NCBI RefSeq assembly: GCF_012927115.1
Contig: NZ_JABBFY010000001.1
Coordinates: 2,666,001-2,730,000, forward strand
DNA from: Sphingomonas sp. G-3-2-10
GTDB taxonomy: Bacteria > Pseudomonadota > Alphaproteobacteria > Sphingomonadales > Sphingomonadaceae
Direction of reading: 5' to 3'
DNA length: 64,000 bases
The notes under the pieces were generated by a model that had not been told where the DNA came from, searched no databases, and saw nothing but the letters and a program-made list of their open reading frames with translations. The stretch's first letter is position 1; every line of letters starts with the position of its first letter. The position numbers and the translations under genes are program-made. Of the stretch, positions 9,101 to 20,139 are shown piece after piece.

Positions 9101-9833
9101 TCGTTACCTGTTTCCGATGCTCGATGCGGGCGGCGAGGATGCGATCGACCTGATGAGCGTGGTGTCGGTTTCCGATGCCCCGCAATATTCGCCTCTGTTC
9201 AATCGCCTGAAGCGGTCGATCTTCCAGGCGCTGGAGCACGACAAGACCGACGGCGCGGCGCGAGAGCGGCTGTCGGGCGCCGTGGTCAGCGCCGCCTTCG
9301 CAGTCATTCGAAACGAAGACGGCTTCGACCTCTCACCTGTCGAATGCCGCCATGCCCTGACTCGCATGCCCAATAATGTGCTCGCCTCGATGGCATGGGA
9401 GATATGCACAATATTGCGTCAAATCGATGGACAGACGGACCGCGCCACCACCTGGACAAACGTCATCAAGCGTTTCCTGATCGACTATTGGCCAAACGAC
9501 GTAGCGGCCCGGACGGCTGAGGTGTCCGACGATCTGGCAAAGCTTCCGGGGCTCGCCGGCCCGGCATTCGAAGAGGCCGTAGATACCGTCCTCGGACTGG
9601 TCCGGCCGGCCAAATTCTACGATCTGCGCCATGGGCTGGAGCTGGACGAGGCCAATGATCCGATCGCGACATACCCGCGGGCTGCATTGCGCCTGATCGC
9701 TTCGGTCATCGATCGGGAGGCGCCGCCGCCGACGGACGTTGGAGAGGTCATCCGCGATCTTCTCGCGGCCGATCCGAACATCGCCTCCGACCCTGCCTTC
9801 TGGCGGATGCGCCAATTGCAAAGGCCTAACTAG
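6144..9833 (+). CDS. Large SIR2-domain protein, probable anti-phage NADase
   Basis: About 1,229 aa from ATG 6144; an in-frame ATG at 6084 would add 20 residues, and neither has a clear Shine-Dalgarno. The N-terminal 250 residues form a SIR2-like domain: FVIGAGVS at 25-32, VTTNFD at 137-142, LHLHG at 177-181 and LVGYSADDPPMRYML at 227-241. Asn140 and His180 correspond to the catalytic Asn/His pair of defence sirtuins, and their 40-residue spacing fits. The remaining ~950 residues are helical-looking and unrecognised; in DSR-type proteins this region senses phage components. Standalone gene of DSR-like size, with no HerA or Argonaute partner. NAD depletion on infection is inferred from the family, not shown. 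Confidence 0.85.
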   Translation: MLFVPDGPDIPQSLLSEQRNGNLMFVIGAGVSVAAGLPLFGRLAELAYERLGQAIPGKPDSLATQAEVEALAAGQYDRLIGLLERRLVYRGADWQQPRNDVRNAIAELVKPKRGASFAAHRDLLDISRGGDGIPRIVTTNFDTIFERAWYRHTKQRLPSSAGQGMPAVGSPEFVGALHLHGRVADRMLNLNQTDLVLTAPNFGEAYMRNGWASRTVYDLMRRYTVVLVGYSADDPPMRYMLEATEEGRLNFPDLKPAYALVADDKDDAGGLREMWRGKGLHPLIFTVRNHDYSPLYRTLREWAEMVRDPLAWSETMIAEITATDHAASSETERDRLRYLNNAISSTAVVAGHAADPAWLEALESANEPLDDWSYRAWFKDRLTSARAARYAVGLQGRASMRVAQAIDVLLRFQSDPLPEPYATFWPLFVEARLRPEANPFGRRRSSGVVSARRVADMVAAVQPRLAVSRKLSFREPEAPQGRPQTIHDLGHFEFRADERDWQRRLDKWPKTSQAEVRLIEALDRALVEALETASDAGLLEHNGDLQSWDIALVHAPEPNDGLAEPDDRHRRGWRRNPPDQYNNHFGPLVRLMTGLWRRLAERDLGLAARIAESWASRDAMIFKRLAAWSATISKAGPVDAIERYLRSTTRDRYWSGDDNPELVRFYCRRWNRLDQRTRDRLEAAILAGMKAETVRRFTDAGHRKRARAYYTVRELARIATAGGRLSVNARSRLTGFHKAFPGLPKKVPVFAHLLNASYSGSGYSADTRVLAQVSDEELIASAAQAEESDRIGQSDVWQVLVRDDPRRAFRALLADQRRGHFEAARWQPLLSQYSHQEPVVNPPPLPDLTKVIAAVIAGPDSAITTMAYTLANVIERRADAPGKRVFPAVLRLWDRLVPLAAQIDEGDEQPRALSEVILSHPLANLASALARMQSSVPRTEGGGFAKRFRARFNMLAKLDARAGVIARASLIRELAFLHWLAPDWVDRYLFPMLDAGGEDAIDLMSVVSVSDAPQYSPLFNRLKRSIFQALEHDKTDGAARERLSGAVVSAAFAVIRNEDGFDLSPVECRHALTRMPNNVLASMAWEICTILRQIDGQTDRATTWTNVIKRFLIDYWPNDVAARTAEVSDDLAKLPGLAGPAFEEAVDTVLGLVRPAKFYDLRHGLELDEANDPIATYPRAALRLIASVIDREAPPPTDVGEVIRDLLAADPNIASDPAFWRMRQLQRPN

Positions 9834-9980
9834 CAGGCCGTTCCGGCGGAACCCGACGGCTTCCGATCTGAGACGACAGACCACGGCTCCGGACATTTTT
9901 GCGCCCGCAGTTTCATCTTTGCTTCAGCTGGCGCGATTGACACCCCCGCGAAGCGATCTGGCTTTACGAGGCCCAATAAA

Positions 9981-9994
9981 TGTCATATATGACG
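9981..9994. promoter_or_regulatory. Palindromic operator upstream of hipB
   Basis: TGTCATATATGACG, 13 of 14 positions of the palindrome TGTCATATATGACA, lies 24 bp before the hipB start and recurs perfectly after hipA (11675-11688). A further inverted pair, GACGC (9991-9995) with GCGTC (10011-10015), overlaps the promoter region. HipB antitoxins bind such palindromes to repress their own operon, so this is the likely HipB site. Confidence 0.65.
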
Positions 9995-10017
9995 CTTTAT
10001 AGCGCTCAGCGCGTCAT

Positions 10018-10410
10018 ATGTGGATGGTTAAGATGTCTTCGGCAAAGACGCGGTCAGTTCTGGTCCGGCTCGGCAAGGACCTGCGGGCCGCGCGCCTTCG
10101 CCGGGGCATGGCGATCGGCGACCTTGCCGTGCGCGCCGGCGCATCGACCAGCACCATTATTCGGATGGAAAAAGGGGAGCCGGGAGTCGGGATCGGCACA
10201 CTCGCCGATGTTATGGTCGTGTTCGGGCTCAATGAACGTTTCGCCGATCTCCTCGATGTCCGGCACGACGATCTCGGCCTGGCCCTCAGCAATGAACGGC
10301 TTCCGCAACGTGGTCGCCGCCGGTCTACGACGGTTCGTCCCCCTGAAGGTGATAAGGGTTCGGCTTCGCCGGAGCCGAGCGATACCGATTCTGACGGCCT
10401 CGCCTTCTGA
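10018..10410 (+). CDS. hipB: HipB-type XRE antitoxin/repressor
   Basis: 130 aa, or 125 if ATG 10033 is used; no strong ribosome site supports either. An XRE helix-turn-helix occupies residues 17-75, with LRAARLRRGMAIGDLAVRAG and STIIRMEKGEPGVGIGTLA. The charged tail after residue 85 is probably disordered. The stop overlaps the hipA start by one base (TGATG), the usual antitoxin-toxin coupling. It should bind HipA and repress the operon through the palindromes at 9981 and 11675. Family assignment rests on the HTH plus the adjacent HipA. Confidence 0.85.
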   Translation: MWMVKMSSAKTRSVLVRLGKDLRAARLRRGMAIGDLAVRAGASTSTIIRMEKGEPGVGIGTLADVMVVFGLNERFADLLDVRHDDLGLALSNERLPQRGRRRSTTVRPPEGDKGSASPEPSDTDSDGLAF

Positions 10411-11642
10411 TGGCCGACTACCGCGCAAAGGTGGCGCTCGGCGAAGCGCAGGTGCCGATCGGGCAGTTGCGCTTCACGCGCGATGGCCCGCGGCAATATT
10501 CGAGCTTCGCTTATGATGCGGGCTGGATCGAGGATCCGCGCCGGTTCGCGCTCTCGCCAGACATGCCGCTCGACAGCGGCCCCTATCATCATTCGAGCCA
10601 GCAAGGCGAAGCGCGCGACGCCCTTGGGGGCGCATTCGCCGACGCGGCGCCGGACAGTTGGGGCCGGCGGCTGCTCGAACGCGCCTATGGCAATGGTCTG
10701 AGCGAGTTCGAATATCTGACCCTGTCCGACGATGCCTGCCGCCAGGGAGCATTGCGCTTTCTCGACGATGCCGGCGCGGTGATCACCGGCGGCGCCGCCG
10801 ACGCGGTGCCCCGCCTCATCGACCTTGCTGCGATCACGGCCATCGCGCGCGCCTATGAACAGGGCAGCGAAATCTCCGCCGAGGATTTGCAGGCGCTGGC
10901 CGGCGCCGGCGGCTCGGGCGGCGCGCGCCCCAAAGCCAATGTCCGCGAAGGTGAGCATCTCTGGCTGGCCAAGTTCACCTCGGTGCTGGATCAGCAGCCT
11001 GTCGAGCGCGTCGAAGTGGCGACGCTTCGCCTTGCAAAGCTGTGCGGCATCGCCGTCCCTGAGGTGCGTCTCGTCCTTGCCGACACCCCCTGGCCGGTGG
11101 CGCTACTCCGCCGGTTCGACCGGCAGGGCAATGCCCGTATCCCCTATATTTCCGCGCGCACCGCGCTTGCCAAACGCGGCACGGAACTCGGCTCCTACAC
11201 CGAGATCGTCGATTTCATGCGCGGGCATGCCGCCGACCCGTCGCGCGATTTCCGCGAGCTGTACCGGCGGCTGATCTTCACAATCCTCGTCTCCAACAAG
11301 GACGATCATCTAAAGAACCACGGGTTCCTCTATGTCGGCAAAGGCCAATGGCGCTTGTCGCCTATGTTCGACGTCAATCCCGCACCGGATCGCAATCCGC
11401 ATCTCGAGACCGCCATCCTGGAAGGTGGCGCGCATGACCGATCGATAGCGCTCGCGCTCTCGGCGTGTGAGTTTTTCGAGATCGACGATGGTGATGCGCG
11501 CGCGATGATACGCGAGATGGCTGCACGCATTGCCGGAAGCTGGCGAGAGGCGTTCCGGGAGGCAGGAGTAACTGGCGCCCAGGCCCGCAGCTTCGAACCC
11601 GCGTTCGAGCATGACGAAGCCATGCTGGCACTGGCCCTCTAA
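10410..11642 (+). CDS. hipA: HipA-type serine/threonine kinase toxin
   Basis: 410 aa, normal for HipA. The N-terminal subdomain 1 is followed by a Gly-rich loop GAGGSGGARPKA (165-176), the ATP-binding lysine in WLAKF (about 188), LLRRFDR (232-238), the catalytic NKDDHLKNHGF (296-306) and the metal-binding MFDVNP (319-324). All kinase residues expected for activity are visible. E. coli HipA phosphorylates glutamyl-tRNA synthetase and induces dormancy; the target here is unknown. Translationally coupled to hipB. On this element it may act in stability or abortive infection. Confidence 0.93.
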   Translation: MADYRAKVALGEAQVPIGQLRFTRDGPRQYSSFAYDAGWIEDPRRFALSPDMPLDSGPYHHSSQQGEARDALGGAFADAAPDSWGRRLLERAYGNGLSEFEYLTLSDDACRQGALRFLDDAGAVITGGAADAVPRLIDLAAITAIARAYEQGSEISAEDLQALAGAGGSGGARPKANVREGEHLWLAKFTSVLDQQPVERVEVATLRLAKLCGIAVPEVRLVLADTPWPVALLRRFDRQGNARIPYISARTALAKRGTELGSYTEIVDFMRGHAADPSRDFRELYRRLIFTILVSNKDDHLKNHGFLYVGKGQWRLSPMFDVNPAPDRNPHLETAILEGGAHDRSIALALSACEFFEIDDGDARAMIREMAARIAGSWREAFREAGVTGAQARSFEPAFEHDEAMLALAL

Positions 11643-11674
11643 CAATCATATCTGATGTCTTATCGGCCAGAGAA

Positions 11675-11688
11675 TGTCATATATGACA
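11675..11688. promoter_or_regulatory. Second copy of the hip palindrome, downstream of hipA
   Basis: TGTCATATATGACA, a perfect 14-bp palindrome, identical in 13 positions to the site upstream of hipB. It lies 33 bp after the hipA stop, in the 131-bp gap between the convergent hipA and dnaE2 genes. A second operator outside the promoter could allow looping by HipB or mark the module's boundary. Confidence 0.55.
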
Positions 11689-11773
11689 CTCTACACCGGA
11701 AAGATGTTATTGGATTTGTCCGAAATATGTAGACAAATTTCGGACGGGATGACGCCAAAACTCAAGACCGCCG

Positions 11774-15036
<3,263 letters not shown>

Positions 15037-15037
<1 letters not shown>

Positions 15038-16854
15038 CAGCCGAAAAAGCCGTGGAGATACCAGCTGAGATCCCCGGTCTCGGGGACGACGCCGTCGCCG
15101 CGGCGAAACAGCCAGAAGCGCTGGCCGCCCTCCACCTCGACCCGGAAATAGTCGCGCACCGCCCAGAGCTCGCGATCGGTTCGCCACCATTCGCCATGGA
15201 TGCGCTCCGGCCCGTCGCCTGCCGTCACCCGGTAGGGTTTGCCGCGCCAGGTGAAGCGGCGCGGCGCATGGTCGGGCAGCAGCGCGACGACATGGGACAG
15301 CATCTCGGGCCTCGGCAGGATCCGCACCGGCCGCTTCCACGCCGGCCAGCCCTGCGGCTCAGCCAAGGCGCCCAGCCGGCGCACTGCACGCTCGGGCACA
15401 TCGCTCGGCTCGAGCCCGATTCGGAACACTGCCTCATCTCCGGCGCGCCCGGCAAGCTGGTCGATCGCGGGCGCGAGGTCCGGCGGCGCATCGCCATCGG
15501 GAATGAGTGCGCCAGCGATCCGGGCGCCGAGCGGCTCGCTGTGCGGCACGACCAGCCGCATCGCCTCGATGCCGAGCCCGGGCTCGAGCCGGTCGATCTT
15601 GAGCCCGAACATCCGCACGAGATGCTTGGGGTCGCGGGTGGCGCGCGACGCGCCGATGCCGAGATGCTGATCGGCACCATCGATCCGCTCGGCGGTGATC
15701 ACCGCGGCGCGCACGCCCAGACCGCGCGCACGCAGCACCGCGACCAGATCATCGACCAGATCGGTGATCACCTGCGCGATCGCCTCGGGCGTGGCGATCG
15801 GCTCGAGCAGCCGCCGCGACACGATGGGCGCCTCGAACGGCACCACCGGCACGATCGGCTCGGCCACACGGCCAAGCGCCTGGTCCAGCCGGGACACTGT
15901 CGACAGTCCCAGCCGTTTGGCGAGCGGCCCCCGCGGCATCGGATAAAGGTCGCCGACGCGCTCGAGCCCGAATCGCGCGGCGGCGGCGAGCGACTGGGGT
16001 GCGAGGCGAAGCGCGGCGATCGGCGCGGCGGCGAGCGCGGCCGCCTCGCCGCCCGGCGGCAATAGGGTGATCGCGTCGCCGCCAAATCGCGCCATCGCAT
16101 GGGCAGCGCCCGGCGTGCCCGCGACACCCAGGCGACCGGTAAATCCGATCCGTGAGAGAAAGCGCAGCAAGCGGGCACAAAAGCGCGCCTCGCCCCCGTG
16201 CAGATGGCTCGTGCCGGTCAGGTCGAGCCAGATCCCGTCGGCGCCCGAGCGCGCGGCGACCGGGGTCCAGTGCGCGACCGCATGCAGCGCCAGCCGGTCA
16301 AGCCAGGCCTGATCTCCCGCCGCGTCGGCATCGCGGACGTCGAGATCGCCGACGAGTGCTCGTGCATGTGCCGCAGCCATGCCGGGCAAGAGGTCGAGCG
16401 CCAATGCCACCGGACAGGCAGCGGTCACCACCTCGCGCTGCCCGACGCGCTCGATGAGCACGGTCGGATGGCCCCATAGCGCCATGCCGGGCATCGCCGG
16501 CATGACCGCCCGCGACGGCCCCCGCCCGCCTTCTTCGGAAGGCATCGCCCGGAACGGATGCTCGACCGCCTCGGAACGCCGGCCGAGCAACCGCATCGGC
16601 GGCCGCTGGTGCGCTGGCAACGCCGCGATCCGCTCCGCTTCCGCTTCCCGGCCAAGCCCGTCCTGCGCCCAGCGCGCGCCCGGGCGCCAGCCCCCGCCGC
16701 GCGGGACCGAGCAAGCGCCCGGATCGTCGTCGATGCTCGGCTTCAGGACCGGCGCGAGGGACCAGGGCCGCTCAGGCGGCGCGAAGGTCCGCTCCACCCG
16801 CCGCAGCCGCTCGATCGCGAGCTGGGGCAAGTAGAGCGAGGCGACCCTTGCCAT
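15037..16854 (-). CDS. imuB: ImuB, Y-family polymerase-like mutasome protein
   Basis: 605 aa, ATG 16854, overlapping the imuA 3' end by 83 bases and dnaE2 by one. The N-terminal Y-family palm is recognisable ([15 protein letters not shown], then [13 protein letters not shown]), but the family lacks the acidic catalytic residues and acts as a hub linking DnaE2 to the beta clamp. The C-terminal part ([39 protein letters not shown]) is the DUF6504-type tail of ImuB. Part of the SOS-inducible mutasome operon. Confidence 0.95.
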
Positions 16855-17548
16855 CGCAGGCCTCGACTATGAGAGAAAAGGGATTGCCGCCGCGCTGGCG
16901 GACAAGATCGACCGACCAACAGGAGCGGCCGACACCGGCATGCGGGAGCGGCACCGACGGCGCGCAGCCGATCCGCCACCGCGTGCAGGCGGCAGACGGA
17001 ATTTCGAGCGGATCGCGCGCGGCCCGCGCCCAACGTCGCAGGAGCAGCATCGGCGTGCGGCCGTCGGCGGCGGCAAGCTGGAGCCGGCGGGTGGCGGTCT
17101 GGTCGGCGGTCTTCACTTCGGCGACCACCGCCGCGAAGCTGCCATCGCGCAGGCAGTCCTCGGCAAGCGCCAGCGCCATCACCTCGTCCCGGCCCTCGCA
17201 ATAGAGCAGCTTGCCCGGAGACAGCCCGGCCTGCTCGAGCCCGGGCGCGTAGAGATCGAACCGGGTCAGCGCCCAGGCGACGCTCGCATTGGGTTCGACC
17301 GCAAAACGGGCAGCGGCTCCGGCGACGAAGAGGGTCGCGGCGGCATCGTCGCCGAGCGTCGGGGAAGCCGCGGCGACCTCGTGCAGGCCGCCGCCATCCA
17401 GCCCACCACCGCCCAGCCGGGAGTCCATCGCCTCGATGCCGAACGGCAGCAGCGGCGCGTTGCTCGCCACAGGCACGGCGATGCGCGCCTTGAGCTCGGC
17501 GAGCAGGCGAGCCCGATCGGTCTCGGCAAGGGCGGCAATGGATTGCAT
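16772..17548 (-). CDS. imuA: ImuA, RecA/SulA-like mutasome accessory protein
   Basis: 258 aa from ATG 17548. It has the layout of ImuA: an N-terminal LLPFGIEAMDSRLGGGGLDGG segment, then HEVAAASPTLGDDAA where RecA has its P-loop, and a RecA-like core (FDLYAPGLEQAGLSPGKLLYCEGRDE). The C terminus, rich in Arg/Ala, overlaps imuB. It works with ImuB and DnaE2 in damage-induced mutagenesis. First gene of the cassette, with the perfect LexA box 21 bp upstream of the start. Confidence 0.92.
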   Translation of the reverse strand: MQSIAALAETDRARLLAELKARIAVPVASNAPLLPFGIEAMDSRLGGGGLDGGGLHEVAAASPTLGDDAAATLFVAGAAARFAVEPNASVAWALTRFDLYAPGLEQAGLSPGKLLYCEGRDEVMALALAEDCLRDGSFAAVVAEVKTADQTATRRLQLAAADGRTPMLLLRRWARAARDPLEIPSAACTRWRIGCAPSVPLPHAGVGRSCWSVDLVRQRGGNPFSLIVEACDGKGRLALLAPARDRAAAAGGADLRAA

Positions 17549-17568
17549 AAGAGAATCACGACTCGCAC

Positions 17569-17583
17569 GTTCTCTTTATGTTC
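17569..17583. promoter_or_regulatory. LexA (SOS) box controlling imuA-imuB-dnaE2
   Basis: GTTC-TCTTTAT-GTTC matches the alphaproteobacterial LexA consensus GTTC-N7-GTTC exactly. It lies 21 bp upstream of the imuA start codon, where LexA would block the promoter. A second perfect box stands at 22508-22522. Confidence 0.9.
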
Positions 17584-17655
17584 CGAGGACTTGGCATTTT
17601 CGTCAAGGGCGCGAATCATGCGTGCTGCAACGCGCCCGGCCTGCACATCGACAGA

Positions 17656-18846
17656 TTACGGCTTTGGGGCGGCGCCGGCTGCAAGGTCCCATCGCCACAC
17701 GCCGTCCCGGCACTCGATCAGGAGATGATGGGACAGGCGCGGCCGAGGCTCCGGCAGCGAAACCCCAAGCGGAGCGAGATAGGAGGTTTCAACCTTGTTT
17801 CGGCCGAGCGCTTGGAAGGTGACATTTTCCATCGAATCGCCTTGCACGACGTTCGCCGAGCCGCTCAGCACCTCGCACGTCTCGCCCAAACCGATATAGA
17901 CCTTGGCGTGCGAGTCCTGCTTGCGCTTGCCGTCCCCGACGATCCGGTTCTCCAGCCCGAAGCGGGAGAGCATGACGTGGTCCAGGCCGGACTCTAGCAA
18001 CGCGTCGCGATACTCTTTCAGGGTCGCGCCTCGGGTCATTAGAATCGTTCGAGTCGGATCGAGCTGAGCCAGCAGGGTTTCCCAGATGGCGAGCCGCTCC
18101 GCCTTGGTCTTCCATTGATGCGCGACGAACGGCGTTGCGAGCAGGATCTGATCATTAAAGAGTCGCCACCGCGCGATCAGCTTCCCCAGCGCGTGCATAA
18201 CGTCGGTCTTGCTCAGGATGCCTGTCAACACGTCGGCCAGGTCCGTGCCGCTCACGTCGGCCAGAAGAAGCTCCTCGACCGGAGGCAAATCCGACCCGTC
18301 CAAGCGGAGAGGATGGTAGAAGATCGCCCGGTGGGGCTCGCCGCATGAGCATGGCACCTCGACGAAGAAGACCACATGCTCGACCGGGGGAAGCCGCGAC
18401 CGGGCAAGCATCTGATTGGTAGCCTGGGCACGCGCGTCGGCGACCCTCAGCCAAGACTTGCCGATCGCCAAGAACGCCGCCGCTTCGAGGCTCTCGCCTG
18501 ACTTCGCGCATTTGAAGATTGGGAAGGCGTCGAGGTCGAACCGCGGCTGGTCGGGGTTCATGTCCAGCTGATAGACCGCGCTCGCGCCCGGCCGGGGAGC
18601 ATTGCCCGCATATGGATTGATGTCATTGTCGAACCGCTCGACGATCATGCAGTCGTCCGAGTAGGATTCCGCTGGATTACGCAGGTCGAAGACAAAGTGC
18701 TGGCCGCATTTTCGGCATGCCACAAGCCAGCTCCCGCGATCGTTGATCATAGGGAATTTGAGCTCGGTGTAACGATGCGGCGTATCGCATTTCGGGCAAT
18801 TGGCGACGTGATGCCGCTCTCGGGTTTCGAAGATCATGATCGACAC
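17656..18846 (-). CDS. Zinc-ribbon protein with a PLD-like nuclease domain
   Basis: 396 aa from GTG 18846, or 393 from ATG 18837; neither has a strong ribosome site. CPKC near residue 17 and CRKC near 44 form an N-terminal zinc ribbon. Near residue 310 the segment HAKVYIGLG...SGSANVV matches the HxK(x)nGSxN signature of the phospholipase D/nuclease superfamily. Only one such motif is present, so an active enzyme would have to dimerise, as Nuc/BfiI-type proteins do. It is divergent from a membrane protein and a DUF4062 gene, which together may form a defence module. The substrate is unknown. Confidence 0.65.
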   Translation of the reverse strand: MSIMIFETRERHHVANCPKCDTPHRYTELKFPMINDRGSWLVACRKCGQHFVFDLRNPAESYSDDCMIVERFDNDINPYAGNAPRPGASAVYQLDMNPDQPRFDLDAFPIFKCAKSGESLEAAAFLAIGKSWLRVADARAQATNQMLARSRLPPVEHVVFFVEVPCSCGEPHRAIFYHPLRLDGSDLPPVEELLLADVSGTDLADVLTGILSKTDVMHALGKLIARWRLFNDQILLATPFVAHQWKTKAERLAIWETLLAQLDPTRTILMTRGATLKEYRDALLESGLDHVMLSRFGLENRIVGDGKRKQDSHAKVYIGLGETCEVLSGSANVVQGDSMENVTFQALGRNKVETSYLAPLGVSLPEPRPRLSHHLLIECRDGVWRWDLAAGAAPKP

Positions 18847-18959
18847 TTACCAAAGCCGGTCCAGTCTTCGCCATATTCACGTGAAGGATTTTGCGGCGCC
18901 ACCTTGCCCGGAGCTCGCCGCCGTGCTGCATCATACCTAGACCAACACAGGGTGGCAGC

Positions 18960-20054
18960 ATGAACGCGGCGATGAACAATTCGGCGATCATCGAAGCAGC
19001 GGCCAGCTCAACCGGACTCTGGCTTTCGCCCCAGGTCGTTGCCGCGCTCCTGACTCTCGCTGGCGTGATCGTCGGCCTCGTCGCGCGGGACATCGTCATG
19101 ACGCTCTACATGGCGAGAAAGAAGCGCACGGAGGACCTCGCGGACAAGAAGGAGGCCGCCGGAAAAGTGCATCACGATCTGGTGCGGCTATATTCCGACC
19201 CGCTCAAGGATGCGGTGACCAGCTTGAAATACCGCCTAGAAGAGATCGTGGAGAAAAAGCAGGGCCGATATCTGCACGCTGACGCTCCCGGCATTCCATT
19301 TCTGGAATATAAGCGGATCAGCACGGTCTACCGGATCGCCGCCGTGCTCGGCTGGATCCGCGCTATCCGGCGCGAGCGCAGCTACCTCGATCCGGAACAG
19401 GCTTCGGCCTCCGTCGAAATGCAGGCGATCGGCGAGCTTGAGGCCGCGCTCGCGGACGGGACACACGTGGAATTGCAGCGCCTGGACGAGCTGTCGAACC
19501 TGTGGCGCGTCTCCACAATCGACCCGCAGGCCAAGGTCCATATCGCAAGTCTGATCGATGGCGAGCGCGCCGCCTATCTGGCGAAGAAGGGCGCGCTCAG
19601 CTCCCGCGACCTTCCCGACCCCGACCAGATCGAGTTGGCCGAGCGATGCGCCGAGATCATCCGGCACGAGGCGGGCGTCGACATCCCTCCCGACCTGGTC
19701 GCGGCAACCGCGAAGCAGACCGCGGTCACCTTCGGAATCAAGGAAGCCTATATCTACCGGGACTGGCAGGCCGCGATCGGCGACCTGATGCTCCTCGACG
19801 ACAAGGTCGGGACCCGCCACTTTTCGGTGCTCGGCTTCGGTACGTTCGAGGATATCATTCTCAAGGGCCGCAAGAACAAGCAGTCAAATGCTGCGCGCTG
19901 GTTCGCCCGGCTCGAGGGCCTCATCCACGATCTTGATATGACCCGGGAGGGTATGTTCGACGCCAGGCGTGACCAGGTCCGCAAACTCTACCAATGCTGC
20001 ATCAAGCTGGAGGCAGGGCTCGAGCAGCGCCTGAGCGCCAAGCAGGAGGGATAG
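18960..20054 (+). CDS. Single-pass membrane protein of unknown function
   Basis: 364 aa from ATG 18960, with AGGGTGG before it. One transmembrane helix spans roughly residues 21-50 (VVAALLTLAGVIVGLVARDI), followed by a basic RKKR stop-transfer and a long cytoplasmic, mostly helical region. I recognise no domain. It lies 85 bp upstream of the DUF4062 gene in the same direction and is divergent from the PLD-like gene at 113 bp, so a shared promoter region is possible. It could anchor a defence complex at the membrane; that is inference from context only. Confidence 0.7.
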   Translation: MNAAMNNSAIIEAAASSTGLWLSPQVVAALLTLAGVIVGLVARDIVMTLYMARKKRTEDLADKKEAAGKVHHDLVRLYSDPLKDAVTSLKYRLEEIVEKKQGRYLHADAPGIPFLEYKRISTVYRIAAVLGWIRAIRRERSYLDPEQASASVEMQAIGELEAALADGTHVELQRLDELSNLWRVSTIDPQAKVHIASLIDGERAAYLAKKGALSSRDLPDPDQIELAERCAEIIRHEAGVDIPPDLVAATAKQTAVTFGIKEAYIYRDWQAAIGDLMLLDDKVGTRHFSVLGFGTFEDIILKGRKNKQSNAARWFARLEGLIHDLDMTREGMFDARRDQVRKLYQCCIKLEAGLEQRLSAKQEG

Positions 20055-20139
20055 TAAGGTCACCATCGGTAGGTCGCTCTTGCCGATGGGCGAATATGGA
20101 ATATCGGTGAACGCCCAAGCCAGCACCGAGTGAATTTCG

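Noticed and set aside
7371..9239. Long open frame (622 codons) antisense to the SIR2 gene
   Set aside because: It is Arg/Pro/His-rich without any domain, and mirrors the high-GC codon pattern of the real gene on the other strand.
15038..15340. N-terminal extension of dnaE2
   Set aside because: It would lie wholly within imuB, and the PHP domain begins directly at ATG 15037, which overlaps the imuB stop as usual in this cassette.
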